This document shows, piece after piece, positions 44,376-54,670 of a stretch of 64,000 nucleotides of DNA. The stretch is from the NCBI GenBank assembly GCA_025201375.1, contig JAIWZP010000009.1, positions 310,001 through 374,000 of the forward strand. Direction: 5' to 3'. The stretch's first letter is position 1; each line of letters begins with the position of its first letter. This DNA comes from Gongronella butleri (lineage: Eukaryota; Mucoromycota; Mucoromycetes; Mucorales; Cunninghamellaceae). The notes under the pieces are model-generated. The model had not been told where the DNA came from and ran no database searches. It saw nothing but the letters and a program-made list of their open reading frames with translations. The translations under genes were made by a program, and so were the position numbers.

Positions 44376-45803
44376 TTAACCCTCGCTTATGGTAAGCATA
44401 TATTCTTGTACCATATTCCCATCATCATTAAATTCATCCATTGATAGCCACTTGTTATGTCTGTTGTCATATCCAATCCATTTTACTCTATATTGAATTC
44501 CATTTGGGGTATGACGATGCTCAATAATCCTCTCGACTTCGTAACTATTATGATCTGGATCTTGCATTATCTCTTCGGTAGTAGTATTAACAACACCACT
44601 CTCTTGGGCAAAAACCTCTTCAATAGTAAGATTAAAAAGCTGTTGTTGTATCATCTCTATTTTCTCTTTATGTGCACGCCTATCGGAAATACTCAAAATA
44701 TCGACGACATCATAAACAGAACTAGTAGAAGCAGTACCACCATAATAATCAAAGTCTTTATGCATCCAAAATGTATGATGATCTGTATGTTGAAGCGGTC
44801 CCATGGCTACAAACTTTTTCATGTTGCTTAAAACACATGCCAACTTGAATTGTACCGTAAATACAGCATCTTCAGACACGCGGATCACAGATTTACCGTT
44901 AAATCGATGAAAAAGATGGCCAAGCTCTCCAAAACGAGATTCTATAGACGATCTAAACCCACCAAGCAGCTGGTTATATGCTGTCTCTTCTGCACTAAGA
45001 TTTACGCCTCTTGATCTCCTAACAGGAGTCACAAAACTCTCAAGCTGAAGATGGGAGTTCATACATAATATACGATCAATAAATAGAGTATAGCCTCCAT
45101 CCACACAAACAGCATCAAATCGACTTATTTTATCAGATAAATCCATTGACACCAGCATCGATCCATCGTTATTTGTACCACATGGTGCTGCTTTTGAAAC
45201 AAACAAGATCATGCTATTGGTATCCATGCCTACCTGGGTGCGAAAGCCAGACTTTTTCAATTTGTATGAATAATAATCAGCTCTTGACGTTGCATTTATG
45301 TATGTTGCTCGTGAGTCATGACCATCAATCATCATGGTAACGTGCCTAAATTCGTTAGGATTCATCTCTCTTGCACACATCACCCTTATTTTTACATTTG
45401 AAAACATCTTAGCTAGGCATTCATCTAATTTCTTATCTAAAAAGTCTAATTGCTTTGCATAAAACACCCGGTAAATGGCGTTGAAGCTGCTTTTTGGGAT
45501 GAATTGCCCCATTTGACTCATGGATGCACCGGTCAATAGATGATACAAAATCAACAGGCCTTTCTCCACTCCACGATATGGTCCAGGATAGTCTTTATTG
45601 CTAAATAAAACAGACAAAAAGAAAAATACGGGTATATAACCTAAGTGCTCAAACACATAGTTTTTTACAATCTCTATACCAACGATGCTCTTAATTTCTG
45701 ATCGATGATGCTTCTCTCTTTCAACAACAGGCCAGTCATCATGAAAAAATGTCCAATAATTTCTAACTAAATACTGAAATAATTGTCTTAGATCTTCGTT
45801 CAT
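44376..45803 (-). CDS. DDE_4 (PIF/Harbinger-like) transposase with C-terminal chromodomain
   Basis: Single-exon 475-residue protein. Residues about 1-140 are helical and may bind DNA. The nuclease core has Asp in MMIDGHDSR (about 184), a second Asp in AVCVDGGYTLF (about 246) and Glu in SSIESRFGELGHLFHRF (about 300), with the KLKKSGFRTQVG strand between; this is the DDE superfamily endonuclease layout of Harbinger elements. Residues about 413-465 are a chromodomain (EVERIIEHRHTPNGIQYRVKW followed by NKWLSMDEF), with the aromatic residues that bind methyl-lysine. It could direct integration to marked chromatin. Codon use is strongly AT-rich, unlike host genes. Confidence 0.78.
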   Translation of the reverse strand: MNEDLRQLFQYLVRNYWTFFHDDWPVVEREKHHRSEIKSIVGIEIVKNYVFEHLGYIPVFFFLSVLFSNKDYPGPYRGVEKGLLILYHLLTGASMSQMGQFIPKSSFNAIYRVFYAKQLDFLDKKLDECLAKMFSNVKIRVMCAREMNPNEFRHVTMMIDGHDSRATYINATSRADYYSYKLKKSGFRTQVGMDTNSMILFVSKAAPCGTNNDGSMLVSMDLSDKISRFDAVCVDGGYTLFIDRILCMNSHLQLESFVTPVRRSRGVNLSAEETAYNQLLGGFRSSIESRFGELGHLFHRFNGKSVIRVSEDAVFTVQFKLACVLSNMKKFVAMGPLQHTDHHTFWMHKDFDYYGGTASTSSVYDVVDILSISDRRAHKEKIEMIQQQLFNLTIEEVFAQESGVVNTTTEEIMQDPDHNSYEVERIIEHRHTPNGIQYRVKWIGYDNRHNKWLSMDEFNDDGNMVQEYMLTISEG

Positions 45804-45915
45804 TTTTGCCTTTGCTCCTATAAATATGTATTCAAATAAAAAAGGTCATGTGACACACGTCACTATGTGAAGAGCTATTTATTATGAAACTCCGCACTCC
45901 GGCAGAAAGCCCATA
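45804..45915. promoter_or_regulatory. 112-base divergent promoter region of the element
   Basis: AT-rich spacer between the two divergent start codons, containing TATAAATATG on the transposase strand side (near 45819 in plus orientation). Confidence 0.4.
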
Positions 45916-47582
45916 ATGACCTCAACCCTTCTCGTTAACACTTTTTTCAACGAACATGCTCAATACATCAATGATGTTTATGGAATAAATTATGTTAAAA
46001 ATTATGATCAACTTTATGGCTGGACGGACCATACTAGCATGTTTGTCGATAGCATCATGCTCTGGTGTGCATTCGATATGGAACAAGATGATGCTTCAAA
46101 AATGATCAAATCTTTTCTGGGTATCATCAGCTCCATGTTTGTCCGTCATTATGAAAAGCACCAGTTTTACATAAAATATATAAGAAAGGGTGTCTGGAAT
46201 AGTTTTGACAAAGAGTCGGAGGAAATGGAGATCCAGGAGACATTTAGCAAAATGGGTTATATCGGGATCAACGCGACTTTTCATGACATTGGCGTTTCAG
46301 GCGTTTTCCATTCTTTGAGACGTGTACTTGCTGAATTGCGCAAAAACAATATTATACTTCGAAGCATTGATGTGACTGTTGACTGCGGCTATATTTCAAC
46401 TCGCATGATCATTGAGAAATACGTCCTGAGTCACAAAATTGCAACCAAAGACGATATTGTAAATGATCGTGGGCGCGTAGGTGACAATTGCATTTCGTTT
46501 CTTGGAAAATCACCCTTTTAAATAACGCAAATACACGCACTAAAATTTACAATAAGTTTATCCAGGCTTTGGAAAGCTCGCAAGTACTTGTCCCGCTTGG
46601 ATCACGCCTCAGTCACCTGGTCGCAGATCGTGACTCGTCGTATATGGAAAAATTGAAACGCTTTCTAAACACTGGTTATACTCGTATTGAGTTATCTATT
46701 TATGGTAGTACGCTCTTTAGTCCTACGTCATATGAGCGCGCAATGGATGACCTACTTGACAAGCTAGCCGGCTGCCCAACATTTAATGTGCCTTTGCGGG
46801 AGCAATGGCATATGATTGTAGATAAACTAACACAGGTTGCTGCAGTGTATGTGGAAAACACAAATACGTTTGCATACTGTCATTGGTGGAACTCTCTTAC
46901 AAAGAAAAAGCAAGGCATTTGTAAAGATAAAATCAAGAGAGACGATCTTAAGTGCTTCTTAACTAACTTTAGCTTTAATGATAGAGTGATTCACTGTTTT
47001 TTTATCAAGCAGATTGAAAACAGCTCAGCATATGAAATTATTAATCATAAGCGTTATATGAGAGCTGATGGTTGCACAGCCATGACGTTGACACCAGGTT
47101 TGTCAAATTCACTCTTTCCTTCTCGTAGTCGGCTTCAAATAAAAGATATCATGTTTGCAGATGTTGGACTTGATATCTATAAGAACATACATATCGAATG
47201 GCCTCTCAATCGCTTAGAAAATACGGTCGATCGAACTGTGACCAGTCTTGTGCAAAGATTAGACGACGACGCATTCAACTTGTCGTCAATCCGAGAAGCC
47301 ATGCCATCTGCTTTGCAGGTGATTAACAGTCCTCAAGTATCTCAATATACATCTGACCGCAAGTGCCTTCTAGCCAATGTCTCATACAACGTAATAAAGT
47401 ATGGATATGCCAGTTTCAGGGGCAAAATGTGCCTTCATTTGGTGCTAGCGGATGGTTTGATGGTGCGCTGCGGGAATAAAATGCAAGACGTTATTGAACC
47501 AACAATTGGGGAAGGTGTGGTGTTTAGTTTCTTTGTCGATAACGTCACTTACAGAGACGTCACATGCAGGATTGTCATCTAA
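45916..47582 (+). pseudogene. Unknown element protein, ~555 residues, broken by a -1 frameshift
   Basis: The first frame (45916-46521, 201 residues) and the second (open from 46488 to 47582) overlap by 34 bases. The second has no ATG until about 46641, so both belong to one gene needing a -1 shift near GGAAAATCACCC. Visible features: IDVTVDCGYISTRM, then GDNCISFL at the shift, then RTKIYNKFIQALESS, LGSRLSHLV, TRIELSIYG and FAYCHWWNSL. The order G-S-R, Y-N-K..E and R-I-E-L faintly recalls rolling-circle replication initiators, but catalytic HUH and Tyr motifs are not certain. I do not recognise a family. It is not the Myb-like second protein usual in Harbinger. The break could be mutation, sequencing error or programmed shift. 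Confidence 0.5.
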
Positions 47583-47642
47583 ACAATACAGTATATTATA
47601 TCGGCGTCATATCGTACTGTTTTTTAAAAGTTATTTACTGTA

Positions 47643-47865
47643 GGTGGTGGGTCAAGTCTTTTAGTTCATCTTTTGATTAAATGTCCAAATGATGACCAAG
47701 AAAATATCAAAAATTAGACATTCCCGGTGGTGCATCGAAGCAAAGACACGGGTCTATCCTTAGCGTACACCCTGGGCAAAGTATATGATAATACAAAAAT
47801 GGGTAATTAAATTACATCAGTTTTATTATAATTGCCATGTATATCTGGTAATAATCGACCTCCTT
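47643..47865 (+). repeat. Right 223-bp direct repeat
   Basis: Identical to 44144-44366; its last bases merge with the T run of the target site. Confidence 0.95.
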
Positions 47866-48830
47866 TTACCGCGTTTGGCCGCTGATTCATTTGAAATGAC
47901 TCTCGCGTTGGGGCGCTCAGCCTTTGCCGTCGTACGAGGCCAAACGGTGGTGATTTTACCCCCTTTACGCCTATGAAATTGGTGCTTCCTCAGAAACTTG
48001 CTCATATGGCCCCAAATTTGGACCAAATGATGGTCGAACCAGATCCCCAACGTTTTTAACTTTTTTCGCGAATCGGATTACTCACGTTCGAGAAATCTCG
48101 AGATTCGTGTTTGCTAGTGAAAACCAGGCGTCAAATAATATTTTACGCGCTTCTCCCGATGAGCTCGACCACCTGGCGCCAAATTTAGACCAGTGGATAC
48201 TTGACTCAAAACTCCAATGATGTTAAGATTTTTTAGAAATCGGATCACTCAGTCCTGAGAAAATGCAGTTTTCATAATTTCAGCGCCAAAACAGGACCAA
48301 AACGTTCCCTAAAGGCTAATTCGCTTAAAAAAACCCGACGCGATGTCTCAAAACCACAAGCGCTTTTACCGCGTTTGACTGCTGATTCATTTGAGGTGAC
48401 TCGCATGTCGGGCCGCTCAGCCGTTGCCGCTGTACGAGACCAAATGCTGCTGATTTTTTTTACTCCCTATACGCCTATGAAACAGGCGCTTCATCAAAAA
48501 CTTGTGCATCTGATCCGAAATTTGGCCCAGTTAATGGGAGACCCAATTCTCCAAAAGTGTTAATTTTTTTTCGCGAATCGGATCACTGAGTCTTGAGAAA
48601 TCTTGAGGTACGCGTTTGCTGGTGAAAACTCAGAGCCAAAGTAATATTTTACGCGCTTCTCCCGTTGAGACTGACCATCTGGCTTCAAATTGAGCCCTGT
48701 GAATACTCGACTCAAAACGTCGATGATTCCAAGTTTTTTTTCGCAAATCGGATTGCTCCGTCTTGAGAAATCTCGAGATTCGTGCTTGCTACGATAGTAA
48801 AAACGCAGAGCCAAAATGCATATGAATATT

Positions 48831-49365
48831 GTAAGTCGACTTGGGGCACTAGCGATTGCTCTCAATCACTTGCACGAAACTTTGACACGACCTTTTTGGC
48901 CTCTCTCTATTCAGAGCAAATGTAAAACGCGGCGGTTGATCTGGCCGTTGACAAGAAAATCGACATTTCACAATAAATTCACAATTTTGTCTCTAGTGTG
49001 TCAGGTTGCTATTCAACCGCGCTCAAAACTTCTTGCAGGTGGAAAGAAACGCGTAAGAAGGGTGTCATTTTGTCCCCGCCCGGCAGCGCCGATTGATGTA
49101 CAGGTTTTGTACACTTGCAACTCCCAATCAAACATTTCAGCCTCATTATTCTCGGCAATGGAGAAGACAGAGGAAGGCGTGCTGGACTACTAACCGAGTC
49201 ATTGTGCAGACGAATTCAAAATTCTGACATTTCCACAAATCCGGCACGACGAGTCTCTCAAAATATTTTGTTGATCGCGGTGAAATGGCACCGATCGAAA
49301 GAGACGCACTCGGGTGTCATTTCCTGATTGTTTGCTTGCCCGATGGATGAACTTTGCCCGCTTGC
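48831..49365. other. Spacer between tandem array and dispersed repeat
   Basis: Non-coding; short ORFs only. No structure seen. Confidence 0.4.
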
Positions 49366-50470
49366 AAAAGTCGATAAAACATTCGTTGGATCAATTTTCA
49401 AACTTGCTTTTCTCGACAACTGGAAAAATAACCAACGATGCATTTACAGTAATCTGTCAAGTGCTGCTGCTGAATCTCCACCATGAAATAATGAAGCACG
49501 TTTCACGGCGATCTGATCAAAACTGGCCGAGGGAATACACTTTTTCAACAAAAAATTCAATGGCGATTTGCTCGACAACTGTCTAGCCAACCCCCGATTT
49601 TTATTTTAGATTTACAGTAATAAAAAACAGGGGAGCAAAGAATCTAATGGATGGGATGACTTGCAGGGCGCTAGCTTGGGTTTTAACTTTTGGCATCGAT
49701 CATTTCACAAGCATGATGCAGTTCACTCATCAGCGCACAAAAAGGTGCAAAATAAAAAATAAAAAATTTAAGAAAAAAGTAAAAATTCCATGCAATCCAC
49801 GCCCTTAATTTGGAGGTGTCAAACCTTAAACTTTTGCAAAAAAATCTTACCCAAGCAAGCACTTTTCTCGGTCGATCGCCGTTCATGCGTCACTCTTTGG
49901 GCATATTTTTTACGTTGGGGCGACCTGTCATTTTGTCTGCCAATAGCAAATCGTCGGAGATACCTGTTTGGGATGCATTGATCACTCGGAGTTCGAAATT
50001 TCCCAAATTAGGCGCTTTCTGAGATTGAAATATGTGACCCCTGAATTTTTCAAAAGTGGTCGCTCGTAGCGCTTTAGGCGTTTAAGCTGTTTTGTTGCAA
50101 ATTTTGCGTCGAGTGGTGCGATGCAGCCATTTTTGAGCGGGGTCGACCAGGCAGATGGCGAGATGAATGCAAAATAGTACAAATAGAAGGTTTTTGGCAT
50201 TTTCGAGTCCAAAAAAAAAAACGGGCGGGTCCGTCTTGAACACTGGGCTATACGGTAGTTTATGCCGTTAAGCAAATTTCATTGGCGGGCGAGCTGGCTG
50301 TAAAAAAAATTCTGGAGGCACAGCAGGCCGGTAAAGTCTGAAAGACACGCTCCTTGATTTTTAAAGGACAAATGTGTGCGTTTTTGTGCAGTGTGTCGCG
50401 ATACTTTAGGCTTTGAAATGAAAGCACGCGTCAGTTTCTGTCCACTGAGCTTAATAAAACATGGACAGAT
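49366..50470 (+). repeat. Dispersed decayed repeat, copy B
   Basis: Second copy of the repeat at 15313-16715, same orientation, lacking the MITE-like insertion. Shared end block CGCGTCAGTTTCT.TCCACTG near 50423. No coding frame. Confidence 0.75.
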
Positions 50471-50977
50471 CAAATGATTTACAGTAGGTATTTGTGTGCA
50501 AAATCCAAAACAACGGATGAAAATTGTACTTTTGTGCAATTTGTCGGGCACTTGTTAAGACGCTGACCGATTTTTTTTCACGCATGCGAGAGAGCGAGAG
50601 CTTAAATTTGTGAATATGGACGGGCAGGCAGAGTCGAGCCAGCCTCATCACGCATGTCTGCCAAACCAAATCCAAAAAATTCGAGTTCTCAGAATCATTT
50701 CATACCAAATCGTCGAAATCTTTTGGCGCGTTCTCTCCAAAACGCATCGCATGAGTATGATCAGAATCAACATTGTTGTAGTGGAGCAGCAAACAACAAT
50801 CGTGCATTTATCATATGATATTCCAGGATTTGCATTTTTTTTTTACGCGCATCTGACTTTTAATCGCGAGTCACTTCACTCTTTGCACGCTTAGTGTGAT
50901 ATTGGTTTTCAACGTGCGTGTCAATACCCGCGAAGTTTTATTTTCATGTCATTCTGAGGGAGAAAGGGGGGATGTGC
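50471..50977. other. Spacer before the Medusa-like gene
   Basis: AT-rich 3' flank; no gene seen. Confidence 0.4.
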
Positions 50978-52588
50978 TTAGAAATAAAAGAGGGTTTGCG
51001 GCTGTTGGACGATCATGCTGTCACCTTGGCGCTGGTGGCTTGCGGTAACCGGTGCCGATGCGCAATACGGCGGTGCATGTGGGTGGACGGGCGAGGGATG
51101 TGGCAAGCAAGCAGACGCTGGTGTTGTGATGGCAACGTGCTGCGGTGGCTGTGGCGCTGTTGTAGAATTGGTGTTGATGGCGGCGGGCATGTTGCTGCTA
51201 GTGTAGTGTGGCGTGTACTTGCGGATGATCTTGCGTAATGCATGGGGCAGGGTTTTCCAAGCAAAGACCTTGACATCCTTTTCAATGTTTCGTGGCTTTG
51301 GATGTGGAAAGCCCATGATCAACTTGAAGAAATCGGCGCAATCGGCCTTGCACTTGCTCACGGTCAGCGGCCGGAAGCCTTCCAAATTGCGTCGGATCCG
51401 GTTTTTTTCCTCGACGGTGAATTGCACGCCAATCAGGCCCTCCAACAGATAGATGCAATCGACTGACGTAATGAAATAGTCATTGCGTTCGCGCCAGTAG
51501 ATACACGAGACCACCAGGTACGTTGTTTGGTTCTTGTCCAATGCGGCATTGGATGAAGACGCCTGGGATGATGGCAGGTGCTGTCCTTGTTGTTGCGGTG
51601 GCATGGCGCCCGGATTGTCGTGAGCATGGTGTGCGAGCTGCTGATGCTGATGCTGTTGTTGCTGACGCTGTGATTGCTGCAATTGGAGCTGCTGCATCTG
51701 TTGCTGGTGCACATAATAATCAATGGGCTCAAATCCGCATTCGACTTGCTGCGAATTTTCCATGTTGCTGACGTTTTGCCTACGCCAAAAGCGAACAAGG
51801 CGCCGACCACAAGACCACTCGTAGGGGGTCCAATTGAACGTCATGGCCATCAAATCGCCACAGATCTTCAAATTGGCCTTGTTCAGCACACCTGCCAAGG
51901 GATGAATGCTGTTCATCGGGATGTTGCTTGTGATATGCGATGTGTTCATTGGTACAGACGCACTGTGATTCGGCACGTAGCCATTGGTAGCTGTGGACGC
52001 GCCCGACGCGCTGTACATGTGGTTTACAGGCATCGCAGCTGGCGACGACGACGTATAATGGCCCACTAAGCCATTGTACGATGCTGGCATGGCTTTCTGC
52101 AATTGTTGTTGTTGTTGCTGTTGCAATTGCTGCGATGGATGCTGTGGATGCTGCGGTGGTAGTTGTTGTTGTTGTTGTTGCTGCTGCTGCTGCTGTTGGT
52201 GTGACATAAGCATAGATGCCATAGGCTGATGATAGACTATGGGTTGCTGCACATGGGGTTGCTGCTGCTGTTGTTGCTGTTGCTGAAAATGCTGCGGCGT
52301 GGAGATCGCCATGGACGATGTCGATGACATGCTTCCGGGCGTGTTCATATAGGCCGTCTTGCCACTGTTGCTACCACCGCCACTGCCGGTACCAAACGTG
52401 GACGCCTGCTGGGCAACTTTGTACATGTGGCTGGGTGACGCGTACAATTGGGCACGCAGTGCTTCGAGCTGCTGCGGCATCGACCCAAGCATCGACATGT
52501 TGGGCGTCGTCTGCTGGCTGGCACCATCATGGCTCAGTGGATCATCAAATGGCGCAAGCAGCTGTAGCAATTGCTGACAATCTGCGCG

Positions 52589-52620
<32 letters not shown>

Positions 52621-53547
52621 TCAGTGGGCACTATTTTTTTTTTTTTTTTTTGCTTTTGCTTTTGCCTTTGTTTTTGCTTTTTTTCTTATTCATACCATCA
52701 TTGGGTGTGGACGTGGAATAGGCCCTTTTTTGTGGATAATCATCGGTCAGCGTGGGCGACACGGTGCGCTTTCTTTCACCTGATTTTTTTTTTAAAAAAA
52801 AGGAATGAGATTTCTGCAAAAAAAATAATAAAAAAAAAACGCCATCGGCCCATTTGGGCAAGTGCCCGCGCCCGATTTTTTCCCGCGGGTTGGCACGGCG
52901 GACCTTTTTTCGCGTGCCATTTTTTGTTTTTTTCAAAAAAGATCTTACATTGTGAAGCAATGGGGCTTGTAAGGTAGGAAAAGGCGCCAATGACCCAAGA
53001 ATTGGCGAGGATGCCTGTTGCATCGTAAAGGCAGATGGACACGGGCAGCTGGCCGTCGGAGCCTGCTTGGACGTCGCGCAATGGCGGCACTTGGGCGGCA
53101 AGCGTGACCCAATGTGCGGCATCATTACTTGGCGCGTCAGTCACGTGCGACGCGGTCTCCAAGACCAAGTTGCCAAACATGATCTTCATCGCACCAGCAT
53201 CGCTATTGTCGCTGGCGTCATCCTTGCGCCGCTCAAGCAATGCCGTGACTGTCGTGCTGTCATTGCCGTCCTGGGGACCCCATTGCAGCAGCTTGGGCCG
53301 TGCCGATATAGCTTCCTCATTCGCAGACGCCACGCCGCCGCCGCTGTCAAACTCGGCATCCATCATAAAGTCATTGTTCATCCACTCGCTGTAGTCCACT
53401 AAAAGAAGCCCAAAAAAATTAGCATTGGAGCATTTTGACCCAATGGATGCACTGCTTACAAAAGGTGGCCGTGTCCGGGTCCATTTTTGTCGTTGTCAAA
53501 TCATTCTTTTTGACGAGAATGGATAAGGGAGACGAGCCAACATCCAT
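50978..53547 (-). CDS. medA: Medusa (MedA)-like developmental transcription regulator
   Basis: Four exons (53547-53460, 53398-52949, 52779-52696, 52581-50978) join in frame to 741 residues. The N-terminal 180 residues include LDYSEWMNNDFMMDAEF and a beta-rich domain (MKIMFGNLVLET.., QLPVSICLYDATGILANSW). The middle is a long Gln/Ser/Met-rich region with CAG/CAA-encoded polyQ (about 52095-52290). The conserved C-terminal core reads FNWTPYEWSCGRRLVRFWRR, VVSCIYWRERNDYFITSVD, FTVEEKNRIRRNLEGFRPLTV and GFPHPKPRNIEKDVKVF, which is the Medusa signature. In ascomycetes MedA controls conidiophore development, biofilm and virulence traits; the role here is inferred. Confidence 0.9.
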
Positions 53548-54394
53548 TTTTGTGAATCGAAAGTGTTAAATTGGGCTAGAATTACAACAGGTACATTAAC
53601 TTAAAATAAATAGAGACGCTGTGGAAGTTGTTGACACGCAATGGGGATGGCGAGAGGGTGGGGGGGGAGGGAAAAAAAAAGTAAAAAGAGAGTAAAAAGC
53701 AACAATGGTGGGCGAGCCATCAAGATGTAAATGCGGGGAAAGCGCTTTGGCGCGGGGAAGACACAGCAAACAAATAGCCATGACCCCTCGCCTCTTTTTT
53801 TTTTGCATTGCCATAGTGTCGTTTTGGGTGAGCGAGGTGGCTCCGACAGATGTATAGCATGGTCCTATTCTGGGGGAAAACGGGCAAAACACGTATTTCA
53901 GGCTCATTTTTTATTTTTTACTTTTTTTTTTTTTTGTACGCGCCACATGTGTAGGTGGCCTTTGCGCGCAATTCATGCAAGGGATGCTGGGAAGAAGTGT
54001 CCAAGATCAGGCAGAAACGCTCATTGGTCAGTGAGTTGCCCACATTATGCGTCTTTTATTTTTTTTCAGCTAAATTGAATTTTATCATTGCAGGCATCTC
54101 CTGACGGTGGAGTGGTGTGAATCAATGAAAAAAATAAAAACGTGTTCTTCCGCGCACATAAAAAAAACCAAGCGCACGGTGAATTTTCATCTCGGGCGGG
54201 TCCGACTTGGCCAATCAGCGTTTGACATTACTTTCATCCATTTGACTTTTTAATCGAAAAGAGGGGTGCTTTACAAAAGGCAATGAGGCAATAAATACGA
54301 CGAGTTGCGTGAAAAAGGAGGAGGAAGGAGTGGGGGAGAGAGAGAGGGGGGATGGCCGGAAATTGCACAAAAAAGAAAAGGAGACGATGTAGGG
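53548..54394. other. Promoter and spacer upstream of the Medusa-like gene
   Basis: About 0.85 kb. Contains CT/A-rich tracts and G-rich runs (53660-53669), with AT-rich 3' flank of the HSF-type gene after 54050. No gene seen. Confidence 0.45.
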
Positions 54395-54636
54395 CTAGAA
54401 AAAAGAGTTTTCCTGGGCTGGATGCCATTCCGGATGGTCCAATGAGAAGGATTGCGAGGATGCGATGGGCAGCGACGTGTATGGTTGCGACGTGGAGATC
54501 ATATCGGACGAATACAAGAGAGATGAATGGTCAGTGCGTGGCAAATAGGGTGTTTCCAATTGTGTTGCGGCGAGATGGTGAGGTTGCTGTTGTGCAAAGA
54601 CGGCGTTCGAGTGGGTGACGTAAGAAGGATGTAATG

Positions 54637-54670
<34 letters not shown>

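Larger units (their letters stand above)
44144..47863. mobile_element. 3.7-kb element with identical 223-bp direct terminal repeats, Harbinger/DDE_4-like transposase and unknown second gene
   Basis: Bounded by two identical 223-bp direct repeats and inserted precisely at a junction of the tandem array. Comparison with uninterrupted junctions (four T) shows three extra T, consistent with a 3-bp TTT target duplication as expected for PIF/Harbinger elements. The core (44367-47642) contains a minus-strand transposase with chromodomain and a plus-strand unknown gene, diverging from a 112-base spacer. Element termini read GGTGGTGG.. and, on the other strand, GGAGGTCG.., a weak inverted match. Direct terminal repeats of this length are not normal for this transposon class. 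Confidence 0.75.
43829..48830 (+). repeat. Tandem array of ~0.3-0.5-kb units, split by a mobile element
   Basis: Units begin ACCGCGTTTrGCCGCTGATTC at 43829, 47868 and 48368. The first is shortened (to 44143); the second is 500 bp; the third decays near 48830. Units contain subrepeats around CGGATCACTCAGTC..TGAGAAA and TTTTACGCGCTTCTCCC. The junction sequence CACAAGCGCTTTTACCGCG, present intact at 43816-43834 and 48355-48373, is where the 3.7-kb element inserted. No coding frame. Confidence 0.75.

Noticed and set aside
44144..47865. LTR retrotransposon
   Set aside because: The repeats are direct and identical, but the core has no reverse transcriptase, RNase H or gag; the nuclease is DDE_4-type and the genes are divergent.
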